Source of the DNA: CAVXHV01 sp963761445
GTDB taxonomy: Bacteria > Planctomycetota > Planctomycetia > Isosphaerales > Isosphaeraceae
Direction of reading: 5' to 3'
Assembly: GCA_963761445.1 (NCBI GenBank)
Contig: CAVXHV010000018.1
Location: 620,001-684,000, forward strand
DNA length: 64,000 nucleotides
Shown: positions 26,538-37,196 of the stretch, piece after piece
How the letters are laid out: every line of letters begins with the position of its first letter
Position numbering within the stretch: position 1 is the stretch's first letter
The notes under the pieces: generated by a model
What the model saw: only the letters and a program-made list of their open reading frames with translations
Databases searched by the model: none
What the model was told of the DNA's origin: nothing
Made by a program: the position numbers and the translations under genes

Positions 26538-26672
26538 AGTAGGTCAGGCTTTAGCCTGACGATTTTCCGGCTCTGTCGCGCTTCGAACCGGCCCCGTGGC
26601 AAATACCCTTCCGCACACTGTCAGGCGAAAGCCTGACCTACTTGAATTGTCAGCCTCAAACCCTGACCTACG
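26538..26672. repeat. Cluster of three REP-like palindromes
   Basis: 'caagtaggtcaggctttagc' at 26537-26560, its inverse 'gtcaggcgaaagcctgacct' at 26616-26638, and a degenerate 'gtcagcctcaaaccctgacc' at 26649-26668. Two inverted copies ~55 bases apart are the classic REP doublet. They separate the sigma-SLBB array from the enolase gene and may also terminate transcription from either side. Confidence 0.7.
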
Positions 26673-26710
26673 TCCGAACGTCGCCCAGTAGTGCCAGAAT
26701 GCGACTTCAG

Positions 26711-28053
26711 CTATCCCTCGAACTGGAAAATTCCTCCGGGCCACCCGCAAAACCGATTCGTACCGAGCTCCTCCTCGATCCTCAAGAGCCGGTTGTACTT
26801 GGCCAGGCGCTCCGACCGCGCCACTGATCCAATCTTGATCCGCCCCGCACCGGTTGCAACCGCAAGGTCAGCAATGGTCGCATCTTCCGTCTCGCCCGAG
26901 CGAGCCGAAACCACCGTGCGAAATCCATGTTCTTGGGCCAGCCCGATCGCGTCGAACGTCTCTGTAAGCGTCCCGACCTGGTTCAGCTTGATCAAAATCG
27001 CGTTCCCGGCGCCTCGATCGATTCCGCTCCGAAGCCGTGCGATCTGCGTCGCAAACAGATCGTCGCCGATGAGCTGGACGGATTTCCCCAGGCGCTGGGT
27101 CAGCGCGATCCAACCCTCCCAGTCGTCCTCGCCCAGCCCGTCCTCGAGCGAAACGATCGGAAACCGATCGACCCAGCCGGCGAGCAGGTCGATCATGCCG
27201 GCCCTGTCGAGCGTTTGCGCGGCCGGTGCCCAGCCGGTATGTGCCCGAGGCCGGGTCAAAGAAGTGGCTCGACGCCACGTCGAGGGCGATCGCGACGTCA
27301 CGCCCAGGCTCGTAACCCGCCAGCCGAATGGCGTCAACGACAATGGCCATCGCCTGCTCGTTATCCCGCAGGCGAGGCCCGTAGCCGCCCTCGTCGCCGA
27401 CTAGCGACGCTTCGAATCCCTGTTTCGCTAGCACGGACCCGACGGCGCGGTAAAGCGCGACCGTCATCTCGAGTGCCTCGCCGTACGTCTTGGCGGCAAC
27501 CGGAATCGTCAAAACATCCTGGATGTCCAGATTCCCCCCTGCGTGCAATCCGCCCGAAATCATGTTCACCATCGGCATCGGCAATGCCGGCGAGACAACA
27601 CTCACCGGGCTGCGATTCGTGATGGTGTCTCGCATCCGCCAGAGGCGATTGAGATAGACGAACAGCTCCTCGCCGCTTGCGGCAGCGCCGGCGTGTGCAA
27701 CGGCCAGCGACACGCCCAGGATCGCGTTGGCCCCCAGCCGGCTCTTGTTCGGCGTGCCGTCCAGCTCGATCAGTTCTTCGTCGATCGCGACTTGATCGTG
27801 CAGGTCCATGCCGCTTATAGCCGGGGCGATGACGTCCATCACGTTTTCGACCGCCCGCATGACGCCCAGGCCGCCATACCGGGCGCGATCCTTGTCGCGA
27901 AGCTCGAGTGCTTCGTGCGCGCCCGGTGCTGGCCCCCGAAGGCACAATCGCCCGCCCGCGTGCGCCGGTCGATCCCAGCGCGTCGACCTCGACCGTCGGC
28001 CGTCCGCGTGAATCCAACACCTGGCGGGCCTTGAGCCCGGTCAAGGTCGGCAT
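26711..28053 (-). CDS. eno: Enolase (phosphopyruvate hydratase), two frameshifts
   Basis: Glycolytic enzyme converting 2-phosphoglycerate to phosphoenolpyruvate. Start ATG 28053 (MPTLTGLKARQVLDSRGRPT) with AGAGGA upstream. Signatures: IVPSGASTG near residue 40, slip near 27930, LELRDKDRARYGGLGV, RLGANAILGVSLAVAHAGA, LPMPMVNMISGGLHAGGNLD (substrate histidine), LVGDEGGYGP, ALDVASSHFF, slip near 27240, FPIVSLEDGLGEDDW, LIGDDLFATQ, then LIKLNQVGTLTET with the catalytic lysine. The usual SHRSGE is VVSARSGETED here, so the active-site histidine is alanine; I have seen this variant in other enolases. Total ~430 residues, normal. A single essential gene carrying two slips argues for sequence errors. 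Confidence 0.9.
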
Positions 28054-29090
28054 GCGTTTGTCCTCTTGATTGCCTCGTTGAGCTGCTCGAGTAAAGCATC
28101 CCATGTTCGCGGCTCGGTGCGAAGTGACTCGCGGGCAAAGGACCGGGCCACCGCCTGGCTTTGAGCGTCGAGGTATTCCACCGGGCTCTTGCCGTCGACG
28201 CGAGCCAGGCAGCAAGCCGCGGTGTGTAGAACGGCGCGACAGATCAAACCGGCTCGCACCGTCGCGTCGAGGGCCCGCAGATCGAGGTACGCGTCTAAAA
28301 ACAAGGTCGCGAGCTCCGTATATCTCAGCGCCAGGCTGTGGTTTGTCGCCTCCGCCCTGATTCGTTTGAGCAGAAGATGGGTCAGGAAGAACCCCAGGTC
28401 AAACGCCGGATCGCCTGCGTGGGCACATTCAAAGTCGAGCAGAATGACCCCTGCCTGATGCACGAGGATGTTCTTGGGGCTGAAGTCCCCGAGCACGAGT
28501 GTACGCTCGCTCTCGGGCCGATCCATCGCGGCGATCAGTGCGTCAACGCGCGGTTTCAGGTCGGGGTGGGCCCGCGCAATCGTGCGATAATAAGGATCAA
28601 CGCGAAGCTCGTCGAAGAGACTGGCGTCGGCGAGTAAACCTTTGAGGGCCGGAAGCGCCGGCGCCTTATCGTGGATCGTGGCCAGAATAATCCCCAGTCG
28701 AACGGCGACGTCCGGATCAAGCGTTCCCGCCATCAGTTGCGACTTCCACGTCACGGCGTCGTCTGGGGCGCAAGTCATGGCGAAAAGGTAATTCGGACGG
28801 TCTTCGAATTCGACGAGGGGAACAGTCCCCGCGGGCAGAATCGCACCAAGCAGCTCCATCGCCGCCTGTTCGGTCCAGATACGTTCCAGCCGCGCGTGCC
28901 ATTCCATGGCGACGCGCAGCCGCTCGCGGCATTGTTTGATCACGATCGGCAGGCGCCCGGAGACATCGGCGCGAAGCACGATATTGGAGACGCCGCCTGT
29001 GAGCTCACGGACGTCGATTGATGCGCCGGCCGGAACCCGCCCGGAATCCCGGAGATACTCGGCCGCGTTCAGGGCGGTCAGCTCGCGCAT
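28041..29090 (-). CDS. Aminoglycoside-phosphotransferase-like (APH) kinase
   Basis: About 349 residues from ATG 29090 (MRELTALNAAEYLRDSGRVP). Kinase-like landmarks: LTGGVSNIVLRADVSGRLPI with a lysine in IVIKQ, catalytic loop LVLGDFSPKNILVH (D and N), and metal-binding LLDFECAHAGDPAFDLGFFL. This is the APH/choline-kinase/methylthioribose-kinase fold. The substrate is likely a small hydroxylated metabolite and resistance need not be involved. Its last 13 bases overlap the start of eno, so the two are translationally coupled. The frame continues upstream without a stop into the Uma2 gene, but only because of a slip at the end of that gene. The ATG chosen is the natural start. Confidence 0.8.
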   Translation of the reverse strand: MRELTALNAAEYLRDSGRVPAGASIDVRELTGGVSNIVLRADVSGRLPIVIKQCRERLRVAMEWHARLERIWTEQAAMELLGAILPAGTVPLVEFEDRPNYLFAMTCAPDDAVTWKSQLMAGTLDPDVAVRLGIILATIHDKAPALPALKGLLADASLFDELRVDPYYRTIARAHPDLKPRVDALIAAMDRPESERTLVLGDFSPKNILVHQAGVILLDFECAHAGDPAFDLGFFLTHLLLKRIRAEATNHSLALRYTELATLFLDAYLDLRALDATVRAGLICRAVLHTAACCLARVDGKSPVEYLDAQSQAVARSFARESLRTEPRTWDALLEQLNEAIKRTNACRP

Positions 29091-29104
29091 GATACTCGAG
29101 ACGG

Positions 29105-29820
29105 TCACTCGAGGGTGGGTGACTGCAAACGGGCAAGGAAGCCAGCGTGCTCGGCGCTTGCCAGACCGCGATCGAGCCGCGCTGACGACGGTTTTGATAT
29201 CCCCGCGCACGAGCGCTGCAGCATCGAGCCACAGGCCGGGAAAGACCTCGCTCTTGTAGAGGCCTGCGTCATCCACCGACATTCGTTCGTACTGTCCGTC
29301 TCTGAGGGAGAACCAGTCGATCTGGCGATCTAGGACGCGCCAGACGATGTACTCCTTCACAGCGCTTCGGCGATAGACCTTCAACTTGACGTCGAGATCA
29401 TAGCTGACGCTGCTCGACGCGATTTCGGCCACGAGCTCGGGTGCGCCTTCGACGTAGTCATCGGGCCCGATGCGAGCCTGACCTCCCTTGTGCGGGTCCA
29501 GAAGCAGGATCGCGTCCGGCTGGGGCTCGTTGTCCAGGTCCAGGCGTGTACTGGCGTTGTCTCCGACGTATACGTCTGTGGTGCCCGCCTCGTAGAGAAC
29601 TAGCCACGCAAGCAAATGGGCGTGCGGGCGTCCGTGGCGGCGCGAGCCGGACCGGTGAGGGCATGTATACGACCCCTTCGAGCAGCTCCGCCTTCTTTAC
29701 CTGCGGCGCTGCAAGGTAACGCCGTTCGAATTCGGCGCGAGTCAGGCGGTCGCCAGCCTCGAGCAATGGCATCTCGCTTTCATGGCTGAGCGGCACTGGG
29801 CCGGTTGACACCGTAGCCAC
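29105..29820 (-). CDS. Uma2-family putative endonuclease, two frameshifts
   Basis: Starts at ATG 29820 (MATVSTGPVPLSHESEMPLL). Visible Uma2 parts: TRAEFERRYLAAPQVKKAEL, LLEGVVYMPSPVR, slip near 29640, RHGRPHAHLLAWLVLYEAGT, NEPQPDAILLLDP with its acidic residue, PELVAEIASSSVSYDLDVKL, KVYRRSAVKEYIVWRVLDRQ, and LWLDAAALVRGDIKTV. A second slip near 29160 leads to LDRGLASAEHAGFLARLQSP and the TGA at 29105. Without correcting that slip the frame would fuse to the downstream kinase. Length ~238 residues is typical. Same family as 18102-18731 but a different subgroup. Confidence 0.8.
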
Positions 29821-30044
29821 GATCGATTATGCCCTCCCGGTTACGAGTGAAGTGCCTCGATCCCAACCCAAACCGCGAACTCAAATTCGCGCCCCATCCG
29901 AGGCCAAGTCTATACTCTCAACTGTACCCCTTTAATCGACCACCGGGCAAGGATTTCCCTCGATATCTTGGTGACGTCGGTCAAGCCCTACCTATGTGAC
30001 TCGCTGATCCGCGCGGGTAAGAATGTCGTTTTATCCGGAAAACT

Positions 30045-33000
30045 CTATCGCGTCCCGCGATCCTTGCTGACGCGGAAGTCCACGCCATCCTTCGACTCCC
30101 CTTCGCTCAGGGTCAACAGCCGGCTCGTTCCCTGGGGACCAAGTTCGCCGTTGAGTGCGAATGGCGCGACCTGAATGAACTGCTGTCCCGCGCGGATGAA
30201 CTTGAGCTCATAGCGGCCGTCGCTTCCTGTCGTGGTCGTTGGGTCGTAGTACCGGTTCTCAAGCCGGTCTGCCGCGCTGGCGCGGAACCTCTCGCCCCGC
30301 AACAGGATGCCCGGCCCCGTCCGTCACATGCCCGCGCACGCTCACGGGCCGCGTCAACCTGAGCTCGACGCCGGTAAGCGCCTCACCCGGCTTGGTCCGC
30401 ATCGGCGGCAAAACACCATTCGCCCATCTTCGCCATTGACCATATTTGCCGTCGTGTGTGATCAGGTTGTAATCCACTCCGCCGCTCGCCGGCAGCAGCA
30501 TGGTGAACGATCCGTCCTGGCGTGTTTCGAAGCTGAACCGAGTGTCGCCGGTTATCGAATTGAACGTTCCGGTTCTGGCCGGGGCGACCGTGGCCCCAGC
30601 CATGGGCTTCCCGTCTGGGTCGAGCACGCGGCCGGTTACGGTGACCGCCGGCTCGAGCGTGATCATCACCGGGCGCATGCCTCTCTCGAGGTCGAAGTCG
30701 ATCTGATCGAAGTTGCGTTGCCAGCCTTTTTCGGAGACCTGGCGGCGTCCCCACTCGCTGCTCGACTCCTCCGACCACCAGCGTGCATACCCCGGCGCAT
30801 CGACCTGGAACCGGAAAGGGCCAGGGAACATGTCACGGACGACGACGTATCCATCTTTATTGGGCCGGCCCTCGACTCCGGGATGCTGCCAGTGCCAGAG
30901 GCGCACGTTGGGAACTCGCTGGCCCGTCAAACTGTCCACAACTTTCGCCCAGAACGTCACCCCCGGCGCCAGTCGAATGTCGAGCTGCTTGGCTCGGTCG
31001 GCCTCGATCGATGTTTTGGAAAGCCTGGCCACGCCGGCGCCCGGGGCCCGAACCTGGATGTCGTACGTGTCGGTCTGCGCATACATCCGGTAGCGGCCAT
31101 CGTCACCGGTTCTCGCCTCGGTCCAGATCTCGGTCATCATGAATCCGTCGCCGCGCTTCGGCCCGTTATTGGCCCGGATCAACGCACCCGCGACCGGCTT
31201 GCCGTCCGGGTCAGTGACCTGCCCCTCAAAGTAGGTCTTGTTTCCGAGGACGATCACCCACCCCTTAGCCCCGGCAGGCTGAGACATGAAAAGCTGTGGA
31301 GTATACCCAGGCTTGCGCACGATGACCTCGACTTTGCCGCCCTTGGTCAGCTTACCGATGCGGAACACCCCGTGCGCGTCGGTCTTCGCCTCGTGGCCTG
31401 GATACCACGTCCACACGTCGACTTCGGCTCCCTCGACGGGGTTGCCTTCGGTATCAACAACAACGCCGGCCAGCTCCTCCGGTGCGACGCTGCCAGGTCC
31501 TTCGACACCCTTGATCTCGTGGCCGCCTGTGGGGAGCTTGACATTCACGGCACCGTCGGCCGTCGGCGTTGCGACCGCCTCGTGCTCGGCTCCGCCCGGG
31601 AGCCGGATCAGAAGCCGCGCGGACTTGCCGATGGCGACCGTGTTGTACATCCCGGGCGGCAACCGGAACTCGCCGCGCGCGTCGGTGACCGTCTCCTGTC
31701 CCGGAAACGGCCGGCAGAGCCCGTTCTCGCACGTGCCGACCACGCTGGCCCCCGCAATGGGCTTGCCCACGGCGTCAACCACGTGACCGCGCAGCGTCAC
31801 CGCGGGAGCCACCGCGATTGGCGGCACCGCAAAGGAAAGCGCTGTGTCGGCGATCGTCACGGTGCGGCTCGATTCCTCCTCGTCCAATCGGGTAAAGCCC
31901 TTCGGTGCGCCCATCACATAGAAGTACGTCTCGCCCGCCGGCAGGCGGTACCGGTACCGGCCGTTCGCATCGGTCGTTGCGCCCGTGGTCATCGCGCCGC
32001 TGCGTGGCCGAAAGGGCCCATAAACCCCGACCCGCGCTCCCTGAAGCGGCGTGTTCGTACCGTGCACGAGGACCGTGCCCTCGACCGCCACACCGCGAAT
32101 CAGCTCGATCGAGACCTCGGCCGTCACACCGGGCTTCAGTTCCACGTCGCTGGCTGCGCGGTACGTCCATTCCGTGTTTTCACCCTCGCCGTGGACAAAG
32201 ACGTTGATCGTCCCTTCGCTCAACCCGTCGAGGATAAACCTGCCGTCGACGTCGGTCCGGACGCCTCCGAATGGGTTCTTGATGGGGCGATAGACTCCTC
32301 TGGAGCGGCTGCCCTGGTAATTGACTTCGAGCCCGGCCACATCCACGCCGGGCAGTTTGCTGATGACCCGCCCCGAGACGCGAGCCCCCGGCACCACGAC
32401 GAACAAAGTTCTCTCGCCAAGCGCCGCGGTCATGAAACCGTCGTCTTCGAGGTGCTTGCGCAGGCGCTCCGTCGAGGGTGTTGCTGGCCTGAGTCTCGAC
32501 TTCCGGCCATCACCGGTGGTCACCGCAAGCTTCAGGCCCTGGCCGGAGACGAACGTTCGGAATGCAAACGATCCGTCGGCCGCCGTCGTCGTTTCGAACA
32601 GGCTTTCGAGCGGGCTACCCGCGATCACCTCCGGGGGCACGTCTACGAACGAGGCGCTGATTCTATTGTCCGTGGCACTTCCGTAAGCAATTCTCTCGAC
32701 CGAGATCTTCGCCCCCACGAGCGGATTACCTTTCTCGTCGACCACCACTGCGGCGAAAGGTTCGGGCTTACCGAGCTTCCTGTCGACATGGTCTTCCCGT
32801 ATGCCGGCGTCCATCCACCTCATCCAGAAAAAAGGCGTGAACCCATCCTTATATGCAACGAAGTAAACCGTGACCGGCGCTTTGGGAATCGCCCAGACGA
32901 ATCGGCCGTTCGCGTCCGTGTGCAATACCTGATGATTCGCCTTCCCGGTTTTTTGAATCCCCGCAACGACAATGCAGTCAGCGACCGGCTTACCATCGGG

Positions 33001-33198
33001 GTCACGGATCACGCCCTCGATCTTGCGGGACTCAACCGGCGGCGGTTTGGACTGGCCCGTCGCGGCGACTTTGCTCTCCTTGTTCACCTGGGGCTGCGCG
33101 GCAACGACACGAAACCCGGTCATGCCCAGCGCGATAGCCACAGTCAGGCTACCGAGGATCAGGGAACGGCGGACGGATCGTCGAGAGAGCGTGTTCAT
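30045..33198 (-). CDS. Very large secreted protein with carboxypeptidase-regulatory-like repeats, one frameshift
   Basis: About 1050 residues. Start ATG 33198 (MNTLSRRSVRRSLILGSLTV) is a signal peptide with a positively charged start and hydrophobic core to ~residue 35. The body is a string of ~8 Ig-like carboxypeptidase-regulatory (CarbopepD_reg) modules recognisable by 'V.GVV.D..GNPV.GA.V' and 'T.A.GRFR' strands: IEGVIRDPDGKPVADCIVVA, LRGHVVDAVGKPIAGASVVG, LAGVVVDTEGNPVEGAEVDV, FEGQVTDPDGKPVAGALIRA, VTGRVLDPDGKPMAGATVAP. After a slip near 30300 the last module continues (LRGERFRASAADRL, GSDGRYELKFIRAGQQFI) to 30045. Probably cell-surface or periplasmic, with a binding or adhesive role. Confidence 0.85.
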
Positions 33199-33339
33199 GT
33201 GTTCGTCCTCCTGTTCTTGGCGGGTGACTTGATCGAGCGATGTCGGGGCGCCGAGGTCGACTGCCCAGCTTTAGCCTCACACATTCGTCCGGTGATCGCC
33301 AGGCCCTGATGAGCCTTGCGCAATCATGCGACTGCGGTG

Positions 33340-33420
33340 CGTGCCACGCGGTCCGCCATCCGGTGTAGCAGGCACACTCCGTGTGCCGTCCGCTCTCTTT
33401 GCGAGGCGGGGGAAAGGCTT
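33340..33420. repeat. REP-like palindrome
   Basis: Contains the perfect hairpin 'ggcacactccgtgtgcc' (33371-33387: arms ggcacac/gtgtgcc, loop tcc), flanked by 'gcgtgccacgcg' and 'gtggcgtgcc'. A relative with arms 'ccgcac/gtgcgg' and the same loop is at 46445-46459. Confidence 0.6.
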
Positions 33421-33462
33421 GTGGCGTGCCGGCGGTTCGTCCCTTTGTGGATCGGCCGGCAT

Positions 33463-34795
33463 TCACTGCCCCGTCGGCAAGTCGATCTCCACCAGCAGCC
33501 CGGGGTTGGCGTTTCTGGCGGTGATCCTGCCCTGGTGCAGCTCGACGGCACGGCTGGCGATGGCCAGGCCCAGCCCGACGCCGCCGCTCGAGCGGCCGCG
33601 GTCCGATTCGACGCGGTAGAAGGGCTTGAAGATCTCCGTGAGCGAGTCGGGGGGCACGCCGGGACCCTGGTCGCGGAACGAGATCGTGATCCGGTGATCG
33701 TGGGTCGAGAGCTCGACGGCAACCGAGCTGCCGCTCGGGGCATGGCGAATGGCATTGTGCAGCACGTTGTCGCAGGCGCGGTGCAAGAGCTCGGAATCAC
33801 CGGTCAACACGGCGGTCGTACCCAGCTTCGACTCGAGCCGGCAGCCCTGCATCTCGGCTTCGAGCGCGCAACTGGCCACGACCTCACGCAGCAGCTCAAC
33901 CAGATCGACCTCTTCGTGTACCCGGGCGGTCGGATCGCCCTCGGCACGCGTGAGCTGCAAGAGCTCATCGACCAGGTGCGCGAGCCTGTCCGCCTCCTGG
34001 CGAATCCGCGACAGCGCCTGGTCGCGATCCGGGCTGGTCTTGGCCAGCTCGACGGCAAAGCCCAGCCGGGCCAGCGGCGATCGCAGCTCGTGCGAGACGT
34101 CCTGAAGCAATCGCCGCTCCGCCGAAAGCAGCGTCGTGATCTGGCCCGCCATCAGGTTGAACGAGCGCGCCAGCTCGCCGATCTCGTCTTTGCGCGAAAG
34201 CTCGGACCGTGCCGCCTAACTCGCCGCGGCCGAACCTCTCGACCACCTTCCGCAGATTACGCAGCGGTGACGCCAGGTGCACGGCCAGCAGATAGCACAG
34301 CACGGCGATCAACACCGGCAGCCACAAAAAGTACCACATCGATTCCCAGGGATCGAAATGAGCGCCCTGCGGCACGACCGTGATCAGGCGAAATCGACCG
34401 TCACGTGACCGGCGAACTCGAACCGACGGCTCCGTCCTGGGCAAGTACGGCAAACCCGGCGCCGGGTAGCTCGACGGGTCGGACATCCGCAGCGCCGACC
34501 GATCTTCGCCCGTCACCAGGTCGACGCCGCGGCCGTCGGTGAGAAAGTGCTCGGATTCGGTGTGCTCGTTCAGCCGTCTGAGGAAGGCGTCCAGCCTTCT
34601 GGGCCCGCCTTCCTGATACGCACGGCGAGCATCGTCCAGGTACATCATGGAGAGCCGCGGCGATGTGGTGTTCCGCCCGGAAATCCGTTCGGAGACGAAC
34701 GCCGAGGTCACGATGAAGCCGACCAGCGAGATGACAACCGTGGCGACGGCCCAACCCACGATCTTTGTGAAGATCGACCGTACCCGGATCTTCAT
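33463..34795 (-). CDS. Sensor histidine kinase (CpxA-like), one frameshift
   Basis: About 444 residues from ATG 34795 (MKIRVRSIFTKIVGWAVATV). Two membrane helices: ~10-32 (IVGWAVATVVISLVGFIVT) and ~165-187 (FLWLPVLIAVLCYLLAVHLA), enclosing a periplasmic sensor of ~130 residues (YLDDARRAYQEGGPRRLDAF). HAMP follows (SPLRNLRKVVERFGRGELG), slip near 34210, then the HisKA H-box VSHELRSPLARLGF, N-box DNVLHNAIRHAP, G1 RDQGPGVPP, F-box IFKPFYRVE and G2 GGVGLGLAIA. All catalytic motifs are present. The ATG overlaps the stop of the response regulator (TGATG), so the two form one operon. Confidence 0.9.
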
Positions 34796-35581
34796 CAGGG
34801 GGTCTCGTTGGTCTGAAGCAGCTCGGCCCGGAAGAGATATCCCACTCCACGCACGGTTCGGATCAGCTCTCCGAGCCCGCCTAGTTTCTTGCGAATGTGA
34901 CTGACGTGAACGTCGAGCGAGCGATCCAGCGGCGAGATGGGCCGCTGGTGGATCGCGGCCGTCAGCTCGTGGCGCGACACGACACGGCCCGCGGCACGAG
35001 CGATCAAGTCCAGAATATCAAACTCGATCGTCGTCAATTCGATCGGCTTGCCGTCGGCCCAGACTTCACGTGTGCCCGGCGACAGCTTGACGCCGTTGAC
35101 CTCGAGAGTCTCCGTCCCCTGCCGGACCGGCCGCCCGCGCGCCGGAGCACGGCCCGCATCCGGGCGGTCAACTCCTCGGGATCAAACGGCTTGGGCAGAT
35201 AATCGTCGGCCCCGGCATCCAGCCCCGCAATGCGATCGACTTTCTCCGTTCGGGCAGTCAGCATGATGATCGGCACCGCGCTGCGCCGGCGCACCTGCCG
35301 CAGAACCTCAAACCCGTCCAACCCCGGCAGCATCACGTCGAGCAAGATCAGATCGTAGGGGACCGCAAAGGCCTGTGCCAGTCCGCGCCGGCCATCGTGG
35401 ATCGCCTCAACGCGAATTCCGCGCGCGCGAAGAACTCGCGCATGAGGTCGCAAAGCTCGATGTCGTCTTCGATCAAGAGAACCGAAAGCTGGGGCTCGAT
35501 CGACGCAGGTCGAAGCTCCTCGCCGTTCGTCGGTCGATTGTCGGCGATGCACGTGATTGCCAGGGTCTCTTCCGAATTCAT
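34795..35581 (-). CDS. OmpR-family response regulator (CpxR-like), two frameshifts
   Basis: Start placed at ATG 35581 (MNSEETLAITCIADNRP), giving a ~40-residue leader before the receiver domain; a shorter start is possible. Receiver: LSVLLIEDDIELCDLMREFF (acidic pocket EDD), slip near 35425, YDLILLDVMLPGLDGFEVLR with the phospho-accepting aspartate, IIMLTARTEKVDRIAGLDAG, ADDYLPKPFDPEELTAR with the conserved lysine. A slip near 35130 is followed by the winged-helix output domain: IEFDILDLIARAAGRVVSRH, LDVHVSHIRKKLG, LIRTVRGVGYLF. Partner of the histidine kinase directly downstream. Probably senses envelope stress, by analogy with CpxAR. Confidence 0.88.
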
Positions 35582-35665
35582 TGCTGTCGACTCATAGAAA
35601 GTTCGGACTGACGGAAACCCACCCGGGGGACGCGACGGTCCCCCGAGCAGGTTCCCCATGAACAT

Positions 35666-36811
35666 TTATCGCCACATCATGGGCCCGCCTCCCGGCCCCC
35701 CGAAGCCTCCTCCTTGGCCGAAGCCCCCACCTCCCATACCTCCCGGCCCGAAACCGCGGATCGCGACGCCGCCGCCGGGGCCGAAGCTCGAGATGCCCGG
35801 CAGTCCCACAAGATACGCCGAGACCGACTGGAGCGTGCTCATCGTTGCCGAGCTCGTGCTGCTGGTCGTCATCTCGGGCGCATTGGGATCGGCCGCAATC
35901 GCGGTCGCCAGCGCTTGCTGGTCGGCCTGGATCTGCGAAACCTGCGTCGAGGTGAATCCTTCACTCGTGAGCGCCGCTGCCGCATCCGTCTCGACTTGCG
36001 TCACCGCCGCGCTGCCCGTAAGCGTGCCCTTGCGGATCGCATCGAGGTCGTCCTCTACCTGTCCGACCGCCTCATGGCTGGTCGTCGGGCTGCTCGGCAT
36101 GTCGGTCTGAATGGCCGTTTGCAACGTCTGCATCGCCGTCTGAACGGCCGATGACGGACCGGTCGACGCGCTGCTCGTCGTCGTGATACCTGTACTCGTC
36201 GTCGTCATACTCGTGCTCGTACTCGCGTTCGAGATCGCCGTCTGGAGCGCCTGCTGGTCGGCCTGGAGTTGCGAAACCTGGGCCGCCGTAAGCCCCATGC
36301 TGGTCAGAATTGCGGCCTGGTCAGTCTGAATCTGGGTCGTCGCGGCGGTGCCGGAAAGCGTACCCTTGCGGATGGCGTCCAGCGTGTCCTCGAGGGCCCC
36401 GACGGAGGCGTGGGTCGGCTTGGCCCCGTTGGGGATGTCCGTCTTCATGTCCGTTTGCAGGGTCTGCATCGCCGACTGCACCGCCGAATTCGAAAACACG
36501 GCCGGCGACGGCGGCGCGGATTGACCACTACCACCCTCGAGAAGGGGCGCTGTCAACAGCAAAGTGGGGTCGCTCATGCCCCCGCCCAAACCAAGAGACC
36601 CGCCTCCGAAAAACCCGCCCTGACGCCCCGTGCGGAACGAGGACATCTCGGCTGCCCGCCCCTCGCCCCCTCCAAACCCAACCAGCATCCCCATCCCGCT
36701 CGACAGAAGCTGGCGCTCTTCCAGCGTCTCCACGGAACGCCCCGACCATGCCTTGGTCCCGCTACGATGCGCACGAGACCCGCCTCGCGTCCGTGTATAT
36801 ACTGTATCCAT
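35666..36811 (-). CDS. LEPR-XLL-type protein with two internal ~110-residue repeats and a glycine-rich tail
   Basis: Intact 381-residue gene. Residues ~25-38 contain SVETLEERQLLS, a variant of the LEPR-XLL motif found near the N-terminus of many secreted planctomycete proteins. Two tandem modules follow (~105-205 and ~220-320), each running AVQSAMQTLQTDMKTD / AVQTAMQTLQTAIQTD, then LDAIRKGTL[S/T]G, Q[I/V][Q/E]TD, G[L/F]T..QVSQ[L/I]QADQQAL. They are largely helical and probably coiled-coil. A Ser/Thr linker sits between them. The tail after ~residue 345 is Gly-rich (FGPGGGVAIRGFGPGGMGGG) and ends MMWR. Likely an extracytoplasmic structural or binding protein; no enzyme motif. Confidence 0.7.
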   Translation of the reverse strand: MDTVYTRTRGGSRAHRSGTKAWSGRSVETLEERQLLSSGMGMLVGFGGGEGRAAEMSSFRTGRQGGFFGGGSLGLGGGMSDPTLLLTAPLLEGGSGQSAPPSPAVFSNSAVQSAMQTLQTDMKTDIPNGAKPTHASVGALEDTLDAIRKGTLSGTAATTQIQTDQAAILTSMGLTAAQVSQLQADQQALQTAISNASTSTSMTTTSTGITTTSSASTGPSSAVQTAMQTLQTAIQTDMPSSPTTSHEAVGQVEDDLDAIRKGTLTGSAAVTQVETDAAAALTSEGFTSTQVSQIQADQQALATAIAADPNAPEMTTSSTSSATMSTLQSVSAYLVGLPGISSFGPGGGVAIRGFGPGGMGGGGFGQGGGFGGPGGGPMMWR

Positions 36812-37196
36812 GATCTCATCCTCCGTGACGAAATCCGGTTCTGATCCGGCTTTCTTCGTTCGCGCTACAAGGTTTTAGGCGGCAGCCTGAACCGCTTGGG
36901 CCGTTGCAACTCTCGAAAAAAACCACACGCGAGGATCCTTCGCGGACTGCCTCAACCTACAAGATGGGAATCGAAATTCGCACTTTCCACGCGGCAAAAC
37001 GACCTGCGAATTCAGAAAACTTTACAATCGCCAGACTGTGCACCATTTGTAAAAGCAGCCACTGCGCGCTCCCTCCCCGCGAATAATACGCCCCATCCCC
37101 TAGGGAACCTTACATCACGAAGGCGATTATCGGCGGAGGCCTTCCGGGGCGAGCTGCGCCGGATCCGGGACACTCCAGCCGCCGGAGGTGATTGCG
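36812..37196. other. Intergenic region without recognisable genes
   Basis: About 385 bases between divergently oriented genes; it must hold the promoters of both the LEPR-XLL protein and the gene at 37197. I see no clear promoter consensus, palindrome or small ORF with a ribosome-binding site. Confidence 0.5.

Noticed and set aside
28041..29615. Apparent single 524-residue protein fusing Uma2 and an APH kinase
   Set aside because: The fusion exists only because of a slip near 29160. In the neighbouring frame the Uma2 protein ends naturally at 29105, and the kinase has its own ATG at 29090.
30307..33309. A 1000-codon open frame on the plus strand
   Set aside because: It lies antisense to the carboxypeptidase-regulatory repeat gene, whose minus-strand frame has a signal peptide and clear repeat modules. 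Long antisense frames are expected in GC-rich coding DNA, and this one has no recognisable domain.
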